The position numbers were made by a program, and so were the translations under genes. A DNA stretch of 64,000 bases from Hysterangium stoloniferum (Eukaryota; Basidiomycota; Agaricomycetes; Hysterangiales; Hysterangiaceae): the NCBI GenBank assembly GCA_015178975.1, contig WHVD01000001.1, forward strand, positions 1,674,001-1,738,000, in the 5' to 3' direction. The notes under the pieces were generated by a model. That model saw nothing but the letters and a program-made list of their open reading frames with translations, had not been told where the DNA came from and made no database searches. Shown here in pieces: positions 20,966 to 32,093 of the stretch. Numbering within the stretch: the first letter of the stretch is position 1; each line of letters begins with the position of its first letter.

Positions 20966-21531
20966 CAAATCATCTCAAAGGAATTCATCCCATATTTCAC
21001 ATTTTGATGTTAGAACCATTCCATCCCAATACTTTTACTAATTGAATACATTAAGGATTTGATGAGTGATTGGCAAAGTTTATATAAAATAAGTCTTTAC
21101 TGAGGATCCTAAAAAATTTTGGAGCTAAGGCTTTTCCCGGTTAATTCCCGTCCTATCTACATGAAATTTTGAGGGCACATACTTGCGCAGATCAGAATTC
21201 TGAACATTCATTCCATTCCTCCCAACCAAGTTCTCGGAGACTCGATGGAATACTACGCGAATAAAGATTGACCGTGTACTTGACGCGGATGGTAGCCTTG
21301 GGTCCGGGCCACGCTTGGGCAGGAACCATCGCGGTTGGATTTATATGGTGAAGAGACGTGTAATTGGGGTCCATAAAAGGCGTTATTCTTACTTTTTCAA
21401 ACTGCTTCTAACTGGCGGTTCAAAAATCCAAACTCCGTCTAGCTTATAACTTCGATCAACCCCCGTAGCTTTGAACCTCCATCTCAGAGAACTTCCAGAC
21501 ATTTAGCTGAGGCAACCACTCCTCATTCATT
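20966..21531. other. No gene seen; upstream region of the cyclophilin-like gene
   Basis: No ORF, repeat or RNA gene that I can support. It is the likely promoter region of the gene starting at 21532; no clear TATA box. Confidence 0.4.
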
Positions 21532-22378
21532 ATGGCGACTCCCAATGTGTACTTTGAAATTACTGTTGCCAGCAAGCCAGCGTAAGTCGACGCTTACCGT
21601 ATTAAACTCGCTTGGTGATATGGCTTCAGGGGTCGTATTACCTTCAGACTCTTCGATGATGTCGTACCCAAGACTGCCCGAAATTTCTGTGAGTTAAGCA
21701 CTGGTCAAAACGGCTATGGCTATAAAGGAAGCCGTTATTATCCCCCAGGTGATTGATTTTTTATCTTGTGATTTATATTAGAGCTCATGCATCCTGCTAG
21801 TTCACGATTCAAGGTATTTTGTTACGCCATTTCTAAGTATAATCACAGCTGACAATTATTGTAGGCGGTGATTTTGCCAAACACAACGGAACCGATGGCA
21901 GATCAATATATGGCCAGAGCTTTTTAGGTTAATGTCGTTCATGTTGTGGAAATATCGATCTATATATCAATTATTCCCTTTTTAGACGAGAACTTTACGC
22001 TCAAACACGAAAGGCCTTTCCTCCTCTCCATGGCTAATTCGGGCCCTAACACCAACGGTTCTCAGGTGCGTCATCGGGCCACCGCATGCCTCGCAATGTC
22101 ACACACCAACCAGTTTTTCATTACCACCATTGCTACCAGTGTAGCTCACCTACACTGCTGTATCTTTAGTAGTAGAACCAACCTCTAATATTTTTAGTGG
22201 CTCGACGGGAAGCACTGTGTGTTTGGAGAAGTCGTTGAGGGCCGAGAGGTATATTCATTCTCAATATCAGCCGACATATTAAGTCGCTTTACAGCTCGTG
22301 AAGCAAATAGAGGCACTTGGATCTGGATATGGCGCCCCCAAGGAAACAGTCGTCATTAGTAACTGTGGAACCTTGTAA
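21532..22378 (+). CDS. Cyclophilin-type peptidyl-prolyl isomerase-like gene lacking the catalytic segment
   Basis: Seven exons splice in frame to about 157 residues: 21532-21581, 21630-21748, 21865-21927, 21986-22065, 22114-22140, 22198-22248, 22295-22378, all with GT-AG introns of 48-116 bp. The product reads like a cyclophilin A throughout: [64 protein letters not shown] and [11 protein letters not shown]. However the usual FHRVIPxFMLQ block before GGDF is replaced by RYYPP, so the catalytic Arg is absent. A decayed small exon (21783-21814 area, reading FTIQ) lies in the second intron. Either a catalytically dead paralogue or a recent pseudogene. Confidence 0.82.
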
Positions 22379-23844
22379 ACGGTGTGACTCTGAAGGGCTC
22401 GCTTGATAAATAATCGATTATCCAGTTATGACTAAAATGCCATCTCAAAGAATAAAGCAAAGACTAATACCATCTTGTACCTTTCTTTTCTGCCTTGTTA
22501 ATTGTCCTGCTGTGACGTCTCTGTCAAACCTTTATACTTATGAATATAATAATGCTTCTGGAGATTGCTCACGATATATATCAAAAACGCATTAACGCAT
22601 TGTAGTTTGGATAGTATGAGTGCTAATTAAACAAACTTGAAGTACTGCTTATACACTCTCACGTCACCACGTAGAGCTTGGAGCATAGGTCGACGGGGGG
22701 AGGATTCTGCATCATTCCTAATCATCTGGTGTGGCATTCCTCACCCACTGCGTTTTTGCGTTCTCCTCTGCTCATCCAACAGATATACATTCGAACTGGG
22801 ACCTTGACCAATAGATGAGGCTTCATGGACAAGGCTGTGCCGCATGATTCTTAGTAAGATTGCACAATACGTGTCAAACTCTGACCTGAAACCAAAATTT
22901 TAGTCGCTCCAGTAGACCGAGGACAGATAATTGAAACTACACCAGCTACTGAATGAAACTGAATCCTAACATTCTTTTAGGGGTTTGCACTGGGGGGAAT
23001 GAAGTGGATTCCTACTACCCCCAATGGCCAAGTGATCAGTAAGGTCACTACCACTCAATATTGGCCTAGAAAAATACTGGGACCAAAGTAACAACACCAG
23101 TGGGAGCATATCACACATATCACACAGTAAGGGACCATCACTCTCTCCCCGTTACTACCTCAGGACGACGACAGCGACCCGATATCTCTTCCTGTGAATT
23201 CACAAAGAGGTTTAGGTATATAAAGGGGTATTTAGTAAGGACAAGTATGATAACAGTACTATTAGTAGGCGCCCAAGCGTAAACCTGTGGCTTATGATAT
23301 ACCGTGCTTCTGAGTAGCAGAGTATGACGATGAGCGAAAGAATGAAAGGAAAGAGTTGCATAACGCCGGAGTGCTGTCGTATGTCCGTTCGCCCCGCCAA
23401 CTCGACTCTAAGAAAGATATATATTTTGGCATCTATTCAGTTACAGGTGAATAGTGGGGCGCGACATGTGTCTCATTACGACGATTTCTCCATGCATCTC
23501 CTGGCGTCGGCTTCACCAGATAGTGTCCACTTCCTGCTCTTCTTCCGCACTCGACGCTCGCCAGTATAATATCTGGAGCACGACGGAAATACAACAAGAC
23601 GAATAGTAGTCACTCGCCAGCGGAACGAAGACTGGAATACATGGGCGTTACCGTATAGACCATCTCTACAAGGCAGAAAAGCATGAGGACCTCCGAGATT
23701 AGAAAATCTGAAGGACAGATTGTCACATCACATTTTGGATTAATCAGGCACGCATAAACAACATTACGCTCATTACGTTCGAGAAGCCAGCTCGGATAAC
23801 TAAACCATGTATGAAGGGAAGGAAGGCATTGTTACAGTGGTTCG
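22379..23844. other. No gene recognised
   Basis: Only short scattered ORFs and no repeat structure that I could see. The codon patterns do not support a gene. Confidence 0.4.
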
Positions 23845-24395
23845 ATGAAAGAAGTAGCACAGGGCGGCCCTGTTTGTCTCCAGGGCATCCATAGTAGCAT
23901 GCTACAGGTAATAATGCATAATCAAAAGGAGATGCGAGTCATAAGCGTTGAGAAAATACCAAGCGCCCGGGTACGTATCTGTCTATCCAAGTTCCTTTGT
24001 CTCGTCCGCAGTCCAACAGAAGAGTGCGTCACAGCGATGGATTTACGATCAGTAATGAGCGCCGCACCCTACACAATCTATGGGCAAAAGTCTTAACGGA
24101 ATGATGGAGACGACGTCGGCGCTTGTGTCAAAAAGTGGGGATTCTACCAGGGCCTAATGAAAGAAGTGGAAAACCTAGGCCAGTTTGTCTCAAGGCCATC
24201 TATAGGGTGTACTGCAGGTAATACTGCATATTCAAAAGAAGATGAAAGTCATAAACGGTGAGAAAACCGAAAAGTCATACCAAGGGCCTGGTCACCTATC
24301 TGCCTACACATAAGTTTCCTCGTGTTGTCCATAGTCAAGCAGAACAGTCACGGAACCGTAGCGGTATTAAACGCCCCACGCTACACTGTAGATGG
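23845..24395. repeat. Diverged direct duplication, about 250 bp units 313 bp apart
   Basis: 23845-24095 and 24158-24395 share many blocks in the same order: ATGAAAGAAGT, TTTGTCTC, CAGGTAATA, TGCATA, AGTCATAA, CGGTGAGAAAA-like and TCCTCGT-like stretches. Unknown function; neither unit has a convincing ORF. Confidence 0.7.
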
Positions 24396-26158
24396 GTGAT
24401 AATCGTGAAGGAAGGATGAGATTGACTCAAAAATGTAGAGCGCTTATTTGTTGAAAAGTGGGCCTGAACTAGGTACAATTGTAAAAGTCGGGCATGGATG
24501 ACGGTGTGGTGGCATTGGCATTGCATGTACCACTATGAAGCCAATTACATGCCCCTGGCTTCGAATCCGCTGCGACGTATTGTAGGATTGTTGGGATTAC
24601 CAACGGTAAAGGCTATGCATGATGCTTAACAAGGTCAGATCAAATGTCAAATGGAAACGTCAGTCTGGTCCGCGAACAAGTTGCAACCAAACAAGATACG
24701 AAATCGCTTAGTCAATGAATGGTGTCAGGATTTAGCTTTCGCGCCCTTTGAGACATAAGCTGGATTGGATAGGGATAATCATGAATATGTGATCTTGCGG
24801 TGATTATTGGATTTAGAAACTGCCAGGAGGTTTCCAAGCAGCGACCTCTTACTCGCTTGAAGAAAGCAGGATCTAAACGTACAACACCCTGTTGAGCAAA
24901 GCAGAAATGCACGAAGGATAAATAGGATGTGTGGGCCTGATCAATTGCCATATGATTATAAACCTCTCAAAATTATGCCGGCTGGGTGCATCCAAAGCCA
25001 TGGCGATCGAGAAATGATCGATTGGGATACCCACTAAGTAATTAGCCCCGGAACAGCCATGAGCACGAATCCGCTACAGTCAGATGAGTAAATGTGTGGC
25101 TTTATTTTAGACGGAAATGAATACCGACCAAAAATTGCGCTGTCTACAGATATAGCGAGTCAAAACATAAAGTCGCTGAAAACTTTTAGACGGCGTGAGA
25201 AACTAAGATTGTTATGTAAGGCTCACGCGTTCGGAAAAAAATTCATATTTAAACATCTTACTCTGATAGTCCATGTCAACAAATCGCACCAGTTTTATTG
25301 TCGGCTATGTTGACAACAAGGTAGGAATTGTATTTGGAACCACTCCCAGCGTGAGGTGCCCTAACATCCAACCTATCATATAATCTCAATATCTTTGGAT
25401 AAGGGGACTTCCCTTCAGGGGAAGAAAGAGTCCTAAAAATGCAAAAACCGAGCCTTGATAGGGAAGAGTCGGCTGCACTACGGGATCGAGAGGTCACCTT
25501 CAAAATTAACCCGGAACTTTCAAAACATGAGGTGTAAGCGTGGAATCATTCCAAAGATAGATCCAGCGCCTAAACGTTGACTGTCAGAGTCGGTTCAAAG
25601 TGGTGCTTCACCATCGATCTCAACGGTGAGAACCGTTGTACGTCTTAAATTGATTATGTTCCAAATGTGGTGCTCCAATTCATAATCACACGCGATCCGA
25701 GTGCCGCCCCAATGCATGACCTTCATTTGGCCATTACTAAGCAAAGCTGCGTATAAGGCGTGGTAGGATTTGTACAAGGGCAGTCCATGTCAGTGCTGCG
25801 TACTCGGAATTAGTGAAAGTGTACGAATCTCGCACTTGCCTATTAGTTTTTATATTGTTAGTTCCCAATGTCCGATTTTAGGGTTAGGGTTCACGTTGAA
25901 GGTCTTCTTGGTATATACGAGTAGAAAGAAAAACTTTATTGTTGGGCGCCAGTTGAAAAACGACCTTTTCATTTTCACCTCTTCGTTTGTGTCACCTTGC
26001 GTAACGTCATTAGGATAATGACACCTGGTGTCTTTTCCCAACCTAATTCAACCGATTCAGTTGCTTCCCGCCTGTTGCCAAAAAAACATTGAATTGTCCT
26101 TGCACACACAGGCAAGTTAGTTTCGTATCCATCAATCGCATTACTAACTCGTTCCCAG
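24396..26158. other. No gene recognised
   Basis: Short ORFs only. A two-unit TTAGGG stretch at 25878-25889 is noted but is too short to be a telomere remnant. The last 100 bp are probably the leader of the gene at 26159. Confidence 0.4.
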
Positions 26159-27236
26159 TTGATGATAATGAGGTCGTTAAAAGTCCAGCGAATCGTGCCA
26201 TTCTCACTGTCGTCCTTTACCTATTCTTTTATCCCCGTCCTTTTACGGCTCTTTCACATGTCTAGATCTACAGCCGAAATATCCATAGGGTGCCCCGGCG
26301 AAGCGGACGTCGAGTTTTGGTATAAACATCTCTGCGATTCTGCCGCTTCAGCAGACGACGGCCATGTGATAGCTGGTACGAGAGTAGTAGAGCTACGGCG
26401 GATGAAGGAAAAGAATACGTCCTCAGAGCATGAATACCTCATTGCTAAGCTTTCCCATGCTGACGGCAACACTCGCTATCTTCGCATCGAGCGATTTGCG
26501 GAGGGCTACAATCCCGCCACTGCCGGCCAACAATTCAGGCATCACGTCTCGCCGTCGATAGATTCATTCAAGACGCGTCCAGCTGCAGACATGGTATTCA
26601 CGGCCGACGGGTGGCCAGGTCGCGACATCGTCCTCGAAAGAGTAGACATCAGCAAGGCGAACATAACCATCCTCGACCTCGGTATAGCTGCATTGGTAGT
26701 CAGGCTGAATAATGAAGACTATCAGCTCCTCAAGAGACAATGCTATTGGTTTTCTGACACGATCATGAGAGTGTTAGAGAAGGCACACAAATTTGACGTG
26801 AACAGGTCTTTGTCTAAGGCTGTCGAGGAGGACAATGCCTGGCTCACCCAACAATTCAGTCCCGGTGGGACGTGGGCCGGGTTTCCCCTGCACCAACGAA
26901 GAAAGGACCATGTTGACGCTCTCGCGAAGAAATTTCAGGAGGAATATGAAAGAGTTCATCATCAAGTGCGTGTCGTGGATATGGGGATTTGTTGTGGATG
27001 CTTATAGCTGGTGACAGATCCGCGAAGCACAGGAGCGCCGCGAGGATGAGCGTAGAGAAGTTAGGGAAGAGGGTAGGGAAGAGGGTAGGGAAGAGGGTAG
27101 GGAAGAGGGTAGGGAAGAGGGTAGGGAAGAGGGTAGGGCGGAGGGTAGGGAAGAGGGTAGGGCGGAGGGTAGGGAAGAAAGACGACAATTGCAGGCCAAG
27201 ATAGAAGAGTTACAGAGGGCTAACCATATGAAGTAA
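26159..27236 (+). CDS. Two-exon gene of unknown function with an E-E-G-R repeat tail
   Basis: Exon 1 26159-26965, intron 26966-27017 (GTGCGT...ACAG, 52 bp), exon 2 27018-27236; the splice keeps the frame to the TAA at 27234. Spliced length is 341 residues from the first ATG, or 308 from the ATG at 26258 (MSRSTAEISIG), which I prefer because the earlier part looks untranslated. The body has a conserved-looking core (FTADGWPGRDIVLE, LLKRQCYWFSDTI) like uncharacterised proteins common in Agaricomycetes; the assignment is from memory. Exon 2 is a charged coiled coil built on repeats of Arg-Glu-Glu-Gly. Probably an intact host gene, one of the few in the window. Confidence 0.75.
27058..27175 (+). 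repeat. 12-bp coding minisatellite (AGGGAAGAGGGT)
   Basis: About nine to ten units in phase with the reading frame of the gene above, encoding repeated Arg-Glu-Glu-Gly; two units have Ala in place of Glu. Confidence 0.92.
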
Positions 27237-28272
27237 CGTCAGTGTTCATGGCCTTTCTGTATGTTTTTTCTTCTCCTTGTCACATTGTTGCCTGATACAC
27301 TTAGGTATTATTTCAGCCCAATACCACGACTTCGAAATTGTCGAAAGCCATCACGCACCCGTCGGAGCTCATCTTCTCAGTGCTATGATATTTGTCTCTG
27401 ACCCCAGTATGCTCGTCCTCGTCTTCACCTCTCGTTGTCAGATATCCTATTGCTTTTCGTCAAATACCAGCCCGTGTTACACATGTCAAGCCGTGTTGTT
27501 CTTAATTTACCCATGTACTTAATTAATGTGTTGACGTATGCTGAGCAACCTTTCGAAGTCCGTGTACCGAAATATGCACCAAATCAAATTCATAGATCAT
27601 CTAGTAAACTGCACAAAAATATGTTGCTTTGCCCTTTCTTATTTGAAGGCAAATCGGCGAGCTACTCGTCAATTTATGACGGAAGTTCTTCAAGCATAAC
27701 TCCTGAAGTTTTATCTTTAAATTCCGGCTGCTCATTGATTAATACTTAGATCTTCAAGGGAGTATATAGTGAAACGAAATCCAGTTCAATGTGAGGATAT
27801 TATGACAGCCCCTATCTCCACGACTAGCAAAGAACCATTGCTACTCTCTCTTGTCCAAATGATGTCCCAAGAAGTTTGACAGATACAGCAGCAACAAGAC
27901 AAGCTTATGCCAATTGAGAGTACTATATGATGGATAAGGATTGGGATCCAAGTAGTCCAGAGTCAAGGTCAATGTCAGGTCCTAACAAAAAGAAAGGCTA
28001 ACGGTATATAAAATGTAAGCTATTCATCTGCTTGGAGTATTTCGCAAATGGTAAGTTAGAGAACAGTGTGCAGTCGAATTGTCGGTGTAACATCTTGTGC
28101 CGGCGGGCATTAATGTGGTAACCATGTCGAAAAGCATTTTTTGTACATTATTCTGGGGCAATAGTATTAGTAGTGGGGTAGTATGCATGGGCAATTCGTG
28201 TAGGCCTGGCAACTATGGCTGTCGAGCTTAGCTGGGCCGTGCACTGCAGATCCGCACGAGCTTCAATAACTA
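27237..28272. other. No gene recognised
   Basis: 3' flank of the preceding gene, then unremarkable sequence with short ORFs only. Confidence 0.4.
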
Positions 28273-28953
28273 TTGCCTGGACATCCAGACCTCCGGAGCC
28301 ATTTTTCGCAGACCAACGGACTGGCGATTGGCCATGGTTATATGCACCAGTTTGCTACCTCTCCAACCTTGAAAAATGTCAACTTTAGTGAAATCAACTA
28401 TACTATTCTCGTCGATGGAGTATTGTATATATTTTATTTTGAGTACAAAATGTCTCATCACCAGTATTCACTCAATGTCTCGAACAGCGATCCATCCGCC
28501 TGCCAACAATTTTCCGTAGAACATCTCGGACCATCACTAGAACAGCAATTAAGCAATAGCAGCGGAAGTGGGAGAAAAGGTGATAGTCACCCGGACGGAG
28601 AAGCATATGTAAGACCCGCTGCTATCCCACAAGATCCAGTCTTACCATCACGACCACTCGTATCCTCGTGTTTAATCCACATATTCTCGTCCAAGCCTAG
28701 AGAGGAGGCAGAGCCCCTACGTTGTCCTTTGGGGGTCTCGTTTACCATCCGTTGTGAGATTTTCTCAATGGATAAAGCCCAGAATGTAAATGGACAGGAA
28801 AAAACACACCCAGGTGAAGATGGCAGTTTCACCTGGGCCTCTTGCAAGCATATTTTTGGAATGGCTTCAGGTGAAGGGGCAGGAATAGGTTGTGTTAATG
28901 ACTGGGTTTCTGAAGAGTTCCTGACAGGCCACAGGGAGAAGTCTAAGTTGTAG
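28273..28953 (+). CDS. ORF of uncertain status (226 codons)
   Basis: An open frame with no recognised domain. The segment from Met at 28450 (MSHHQYSLNVSNSD) to GEAY at about 28608 looks like a host first exon, followed by a possible donor GTAAGACC; after about 28690 the sequence style changes and resembles old transposon DNA. I suspect a host gene start truncated by an insertion, with the longer ORF a coincidence. Confidence 0.3.
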   Translation: MPGHPDLRSHFSQTNGLAIGHGYMHQFATSPTLKNVNFSEINYTILVDGVLYIFYFEYKMSHHQYSLNVSNSDPSACQQFSVEHLGPSLEQQLSNSSGSGRKGDSHPDGEAYVRPAAIPQDPVLPSRPLVSSCLIHIFSSKPREEAEPLRCPLGVSFTIRCEIFSMDKAQNVNGQEKTHPGEDGSFTWASCKHIFGMASGEGAGIGCVNDWVSEEFLTGHREKSKL

Positions 28954-29104
28954 GATGGTCTAAGTCTCAAACTTGCTGAAGACTAAGGTACAAGGGTAGG
29001 GATAATCCTAAGAGTGGGACAGGGGTGAATTAAGTTGATATTTGAAATAAAGAACAATATAAAGAGGAGTTTGCATGCTAAGTTGGAAACAGAAAATGGA
29101 ATGG

Positions 29105-29608
29105 TGTTAAGATCCAAGTTCCAAGGGGGGGATGCTTTTGGGGGGCCAAAAGGGTGAATTGTACTAGTTGGGAGGTCCAACTCTACAAGGCAAAGTGGAG
29201 CTTGGGTTCAACATATGTGTTGTGCCCTCACATGAACTGTTAGGGTGCTCTGGTATTTCAAACAGAGTGGATAGTATGATAAAGACTAAAGACAACACTT
29301 AGCTCAATTGACCAGAGGGTTGAAATGCTAAGAGTTGTAGAGTAAAGAGTTGTCGCTTGCTGACAACATCTGTGAGAGATTAAGAATATAGTAAATGGAT
29401 TTAAGAACAAGAGAGGAGGAATCTAAGTCAAAGTGGGAGTAATTGTTGAGCAGTTGGAACAACAGAGGGTTTAACTCAATTGTGGCTCATCTAACAGACA
29501 CTAAATCATTTTCTAATTCTGAAAAATTCTGGGATGTGCTCTGGATTTTAAATTGATTGAATCAGGCACATGTTCAATGTTGATGTTATATCCTGCAACC
29601 ACATCCAG
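29105..29608 (+). repeat. Degenerate LTR relic
   Basis: Starts with TGTTAAGATCC and carries a degenerate form of the shared LTR motif at about 29196-29230 (TTGTGCCCTCAC). The right end could not be defined; the solo LTR at 29609 interrupts or follows it. Confidence 0.4.
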
Positions 29609-30352
29609 TGTTACGACCGTGTCGCAGCCCTATCAGTCCCCAAGGTTATCACCACCTATCAATGATTCAAGTTACCGTTCAAGTCATCACATCGGAAACC
29701 ATCGGCCCCTGATGCTGACATACACTTTCGTGGTGATCAAACTCCATTTATGCCCATGTCAAAATACATATACTCGAACTATCTGGTTAAACTCTGATAC
29801 ATCCCTTTTATTATGATGATCCGCTCTATCCTATGTTTCACATATGTCTATATATATTTGTAACCCTCGAACTATTTCCTTTCTTCGTAATTCCGCTCTC
29901 AGTTATTTAATGGCCTCCAAACTAATAGTAACCTCCTGTTCCTAGTCAAGTTTATTTGTCAATACCATGTTCCGCTCTTCTCCCAGTGAGTATTTTCTAG
30001 ACACCTGTTACTTGTATATGAACCCGCTGTAGTTGTAGTTACTAGGCAAGCAGAATATTGACTCAGAATACCCTCTTACGCCTCCAGAAGTCTCATACTA
30101 AGAATTCCATCTTCCGCCTTCGCATGCGCTTGCTCACTCTTGGTCCCTGACCCCTTGGCCCGACACTTGACTTAACCTTCAGTCCCGATCGGTATTACGC
30201 CGAAAGGAACTCATTAGGATTAGTCTTCACCCGTCCGAAATTTAAAAACACTCAATGGATATTTGCAGGGGCGCAGCACATAAGCTGAAGCCAAGTCCTT
30301 CCGATCGGTCCCTGTCGGCCAACTGACTTTAGTTAGTTTTCAGTTCTTAACA
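29609..30352 (-). repeat. Solo LTR, family B, copy 2 (inverted)
   Basis: Reverse complement of family B: TGTTACGACC...GTTCTTAACA, flanked by TCCAG on both sides (29604-29608 and 30353-30357). Contains the shared motif at 30271-30300 on the minus strand. Confidence 0.93.
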
Positions 30353-30424
30353 TCCAGCAGTTTTGTGGATCTTTGAATTGCATCATACTTGGTCCAATCA
30401 CAGAAATGATAAAGGGATATAAAA

Positions 30425-30617
30425 TCATGTTGGATAACACCATGGAAACTCCATTGCCAAACATAGATGGACAAAGAGTATATGCAGGGTCAAAATAACA
30501 AGGGGACCATGTGTCTACAAAGCATATCATTCTCTTTAATATTTCGACCCCCCTGCATAAACTCTTTATCCATCTAAATTTGGCAATGGAGTTTCCACTG
30601 TGTTTTTTATCCAACAG
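30425..30617. repeat. Foldback element: about 70-bp inverted repeat
   Basis: 30425-30497 and 30540-30617 are imperfect inverted copies (shared blocks TTGGATAA, GGAAACTCCATTGCCAAA, GATGGA, AAAGAGT and ATGCAGGG) separated by about 45 bp. It could fold into a long hairpin; perhaps a small foldback MITE. Confidence 0.75.
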
Positions 30618-30639
30618 ACTATACAAATTTGAAAGAGTT

Positions 30640-32093
30640 TATATTTAGCAATATATTAAATACCTAAAATAGACTATGTACACCAGATCACCCTCCACTT
30701 TTTCTGGTGTGAATCGAGTGAAAAACAAGAGATCTCAGATTATGAAGATATGTCCATCATTTATTCAGAGGTGGAAAGGGGATCAAGGTCATAATCACAT
30801 CTGATATCAGGTTCAAGGTTGGAGTTGAGGTTGAGGCTGAGATCGGATCCTAACATCCACCGGGCACATCTCATTAAATGAAATGAAGCACTTATGGCGA
30901 ATAGAGAAAGTCTTGCCTGATTAGAAGAGACTTTCAATGTGCAGTGAAGAATTACTTACTGTTTGGAGAAAAGGTTTCATCCTATTAGGCGCGGATCTAA
31001 ATTCAACACAATTGATGCATGCATCAATCATCACACCCATGGTCACTTTTCAAAACAACTCGGCTTATCCATCCAAATTGCAAAGCAAGTGATCTCGAAT
31101 TAGCCACATTTGTTGGAAACATTGGCAATGGTACATGCGAATAAAGTACATCCTTCATTTTTCCAGATAAAAGTTTACAACATCCTGCGGCATGCCTCAT
31201 TCGTATTGTAGTCACAGTTACAAACAAACAGTGGGACTGTACAACAACCACATTTTGAAAAGATTGACATTATCCGGTATTATACCTGTTATCTTTGTAA
31301 AGAATGTGAACAAAGTGGCTTCTCACTTCTCAATATACCCTCCACTATTACTCCATATGTCCCCCTCCGGGATTCCCCGCTTACAATCTCTTGTTGAAAC
31401 TAGGGGCAGTCTACTACGTAATTTTCGCTCATTGGTGGTCTCAGTAGTCAATCGATTTGGTGACCACGTAATTAAAGTATTATTTTTTGGTGGAAGGAAT
31501 TGCATCGACCCAAGAATTATTCCCCTCCCACGCATACCCTCCATCTACCATGACCTAACAACGGCAATACATTTCAGACGTCGAAAAGCCCCTTAGCTCC
31601 CGCATGCACCACCACTTTTCTCAACTGTCAAGTGTTAACTTTTCAGCAAAAATATGACCAGACCTATAGAGGACAAGTGCAATACTGTCTGAGTGATATT
31701 GTTGGTTATAAACGCATGGAGGGTCACATGCGTAACTACGGGGGTTTATATACTAATAACAAGAGCGCTAATTAATGTGAGAATTAGTGCCCCTGGTCAC
31801 TATATGACTCCGGCTGCTCGCTTTACCCGAAAATCTAACATCAAGGACTTACAGCCGAATGCATCGGGATTGACAGAACTATTCCCGTTTTTACTCATGG
31901 TCAACATCACACCGCAATTTTATGTGTGTGACATTGTAACAATGCGAGAATTCGTCCTCATGAAGAATCACACACGGATAACATGTACATAACAAAATCC
32001 TACAATAATCAACGAAATATCTACCCCACAATTTGTCATCTACATCGCGAATTATACACAGATAACATTTCACAAATAGAAATTACATGCTCC
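30640..32093. other. No gene recognised
   Basis: Several 70-130 codon ORFs on both strands without any recognisable motif. The ORF 31192-31596 (+) and its mirror look like chance. Possible unresolved exons cannot be excluded. Confidence 0.35.

Noticed and set aside
24540-24575. Possible tRNA B box (CTTCGAATCC)
   Set aside because: No matching A box, no acceptor stem pairing and no cloverleaf could be drawn.
25878-25889. Two TTAGGG units as an interstitial telomere
   Set aside because: Only two units; expected by chance in 64 kb, and no further degenerate units on either side.
26856-27199. Minus-strand Leu/Pro/Ser repeat ORFs
   Set aside because: Mirror of the EEGR coding repeat; the plus strand has the spliced gene.
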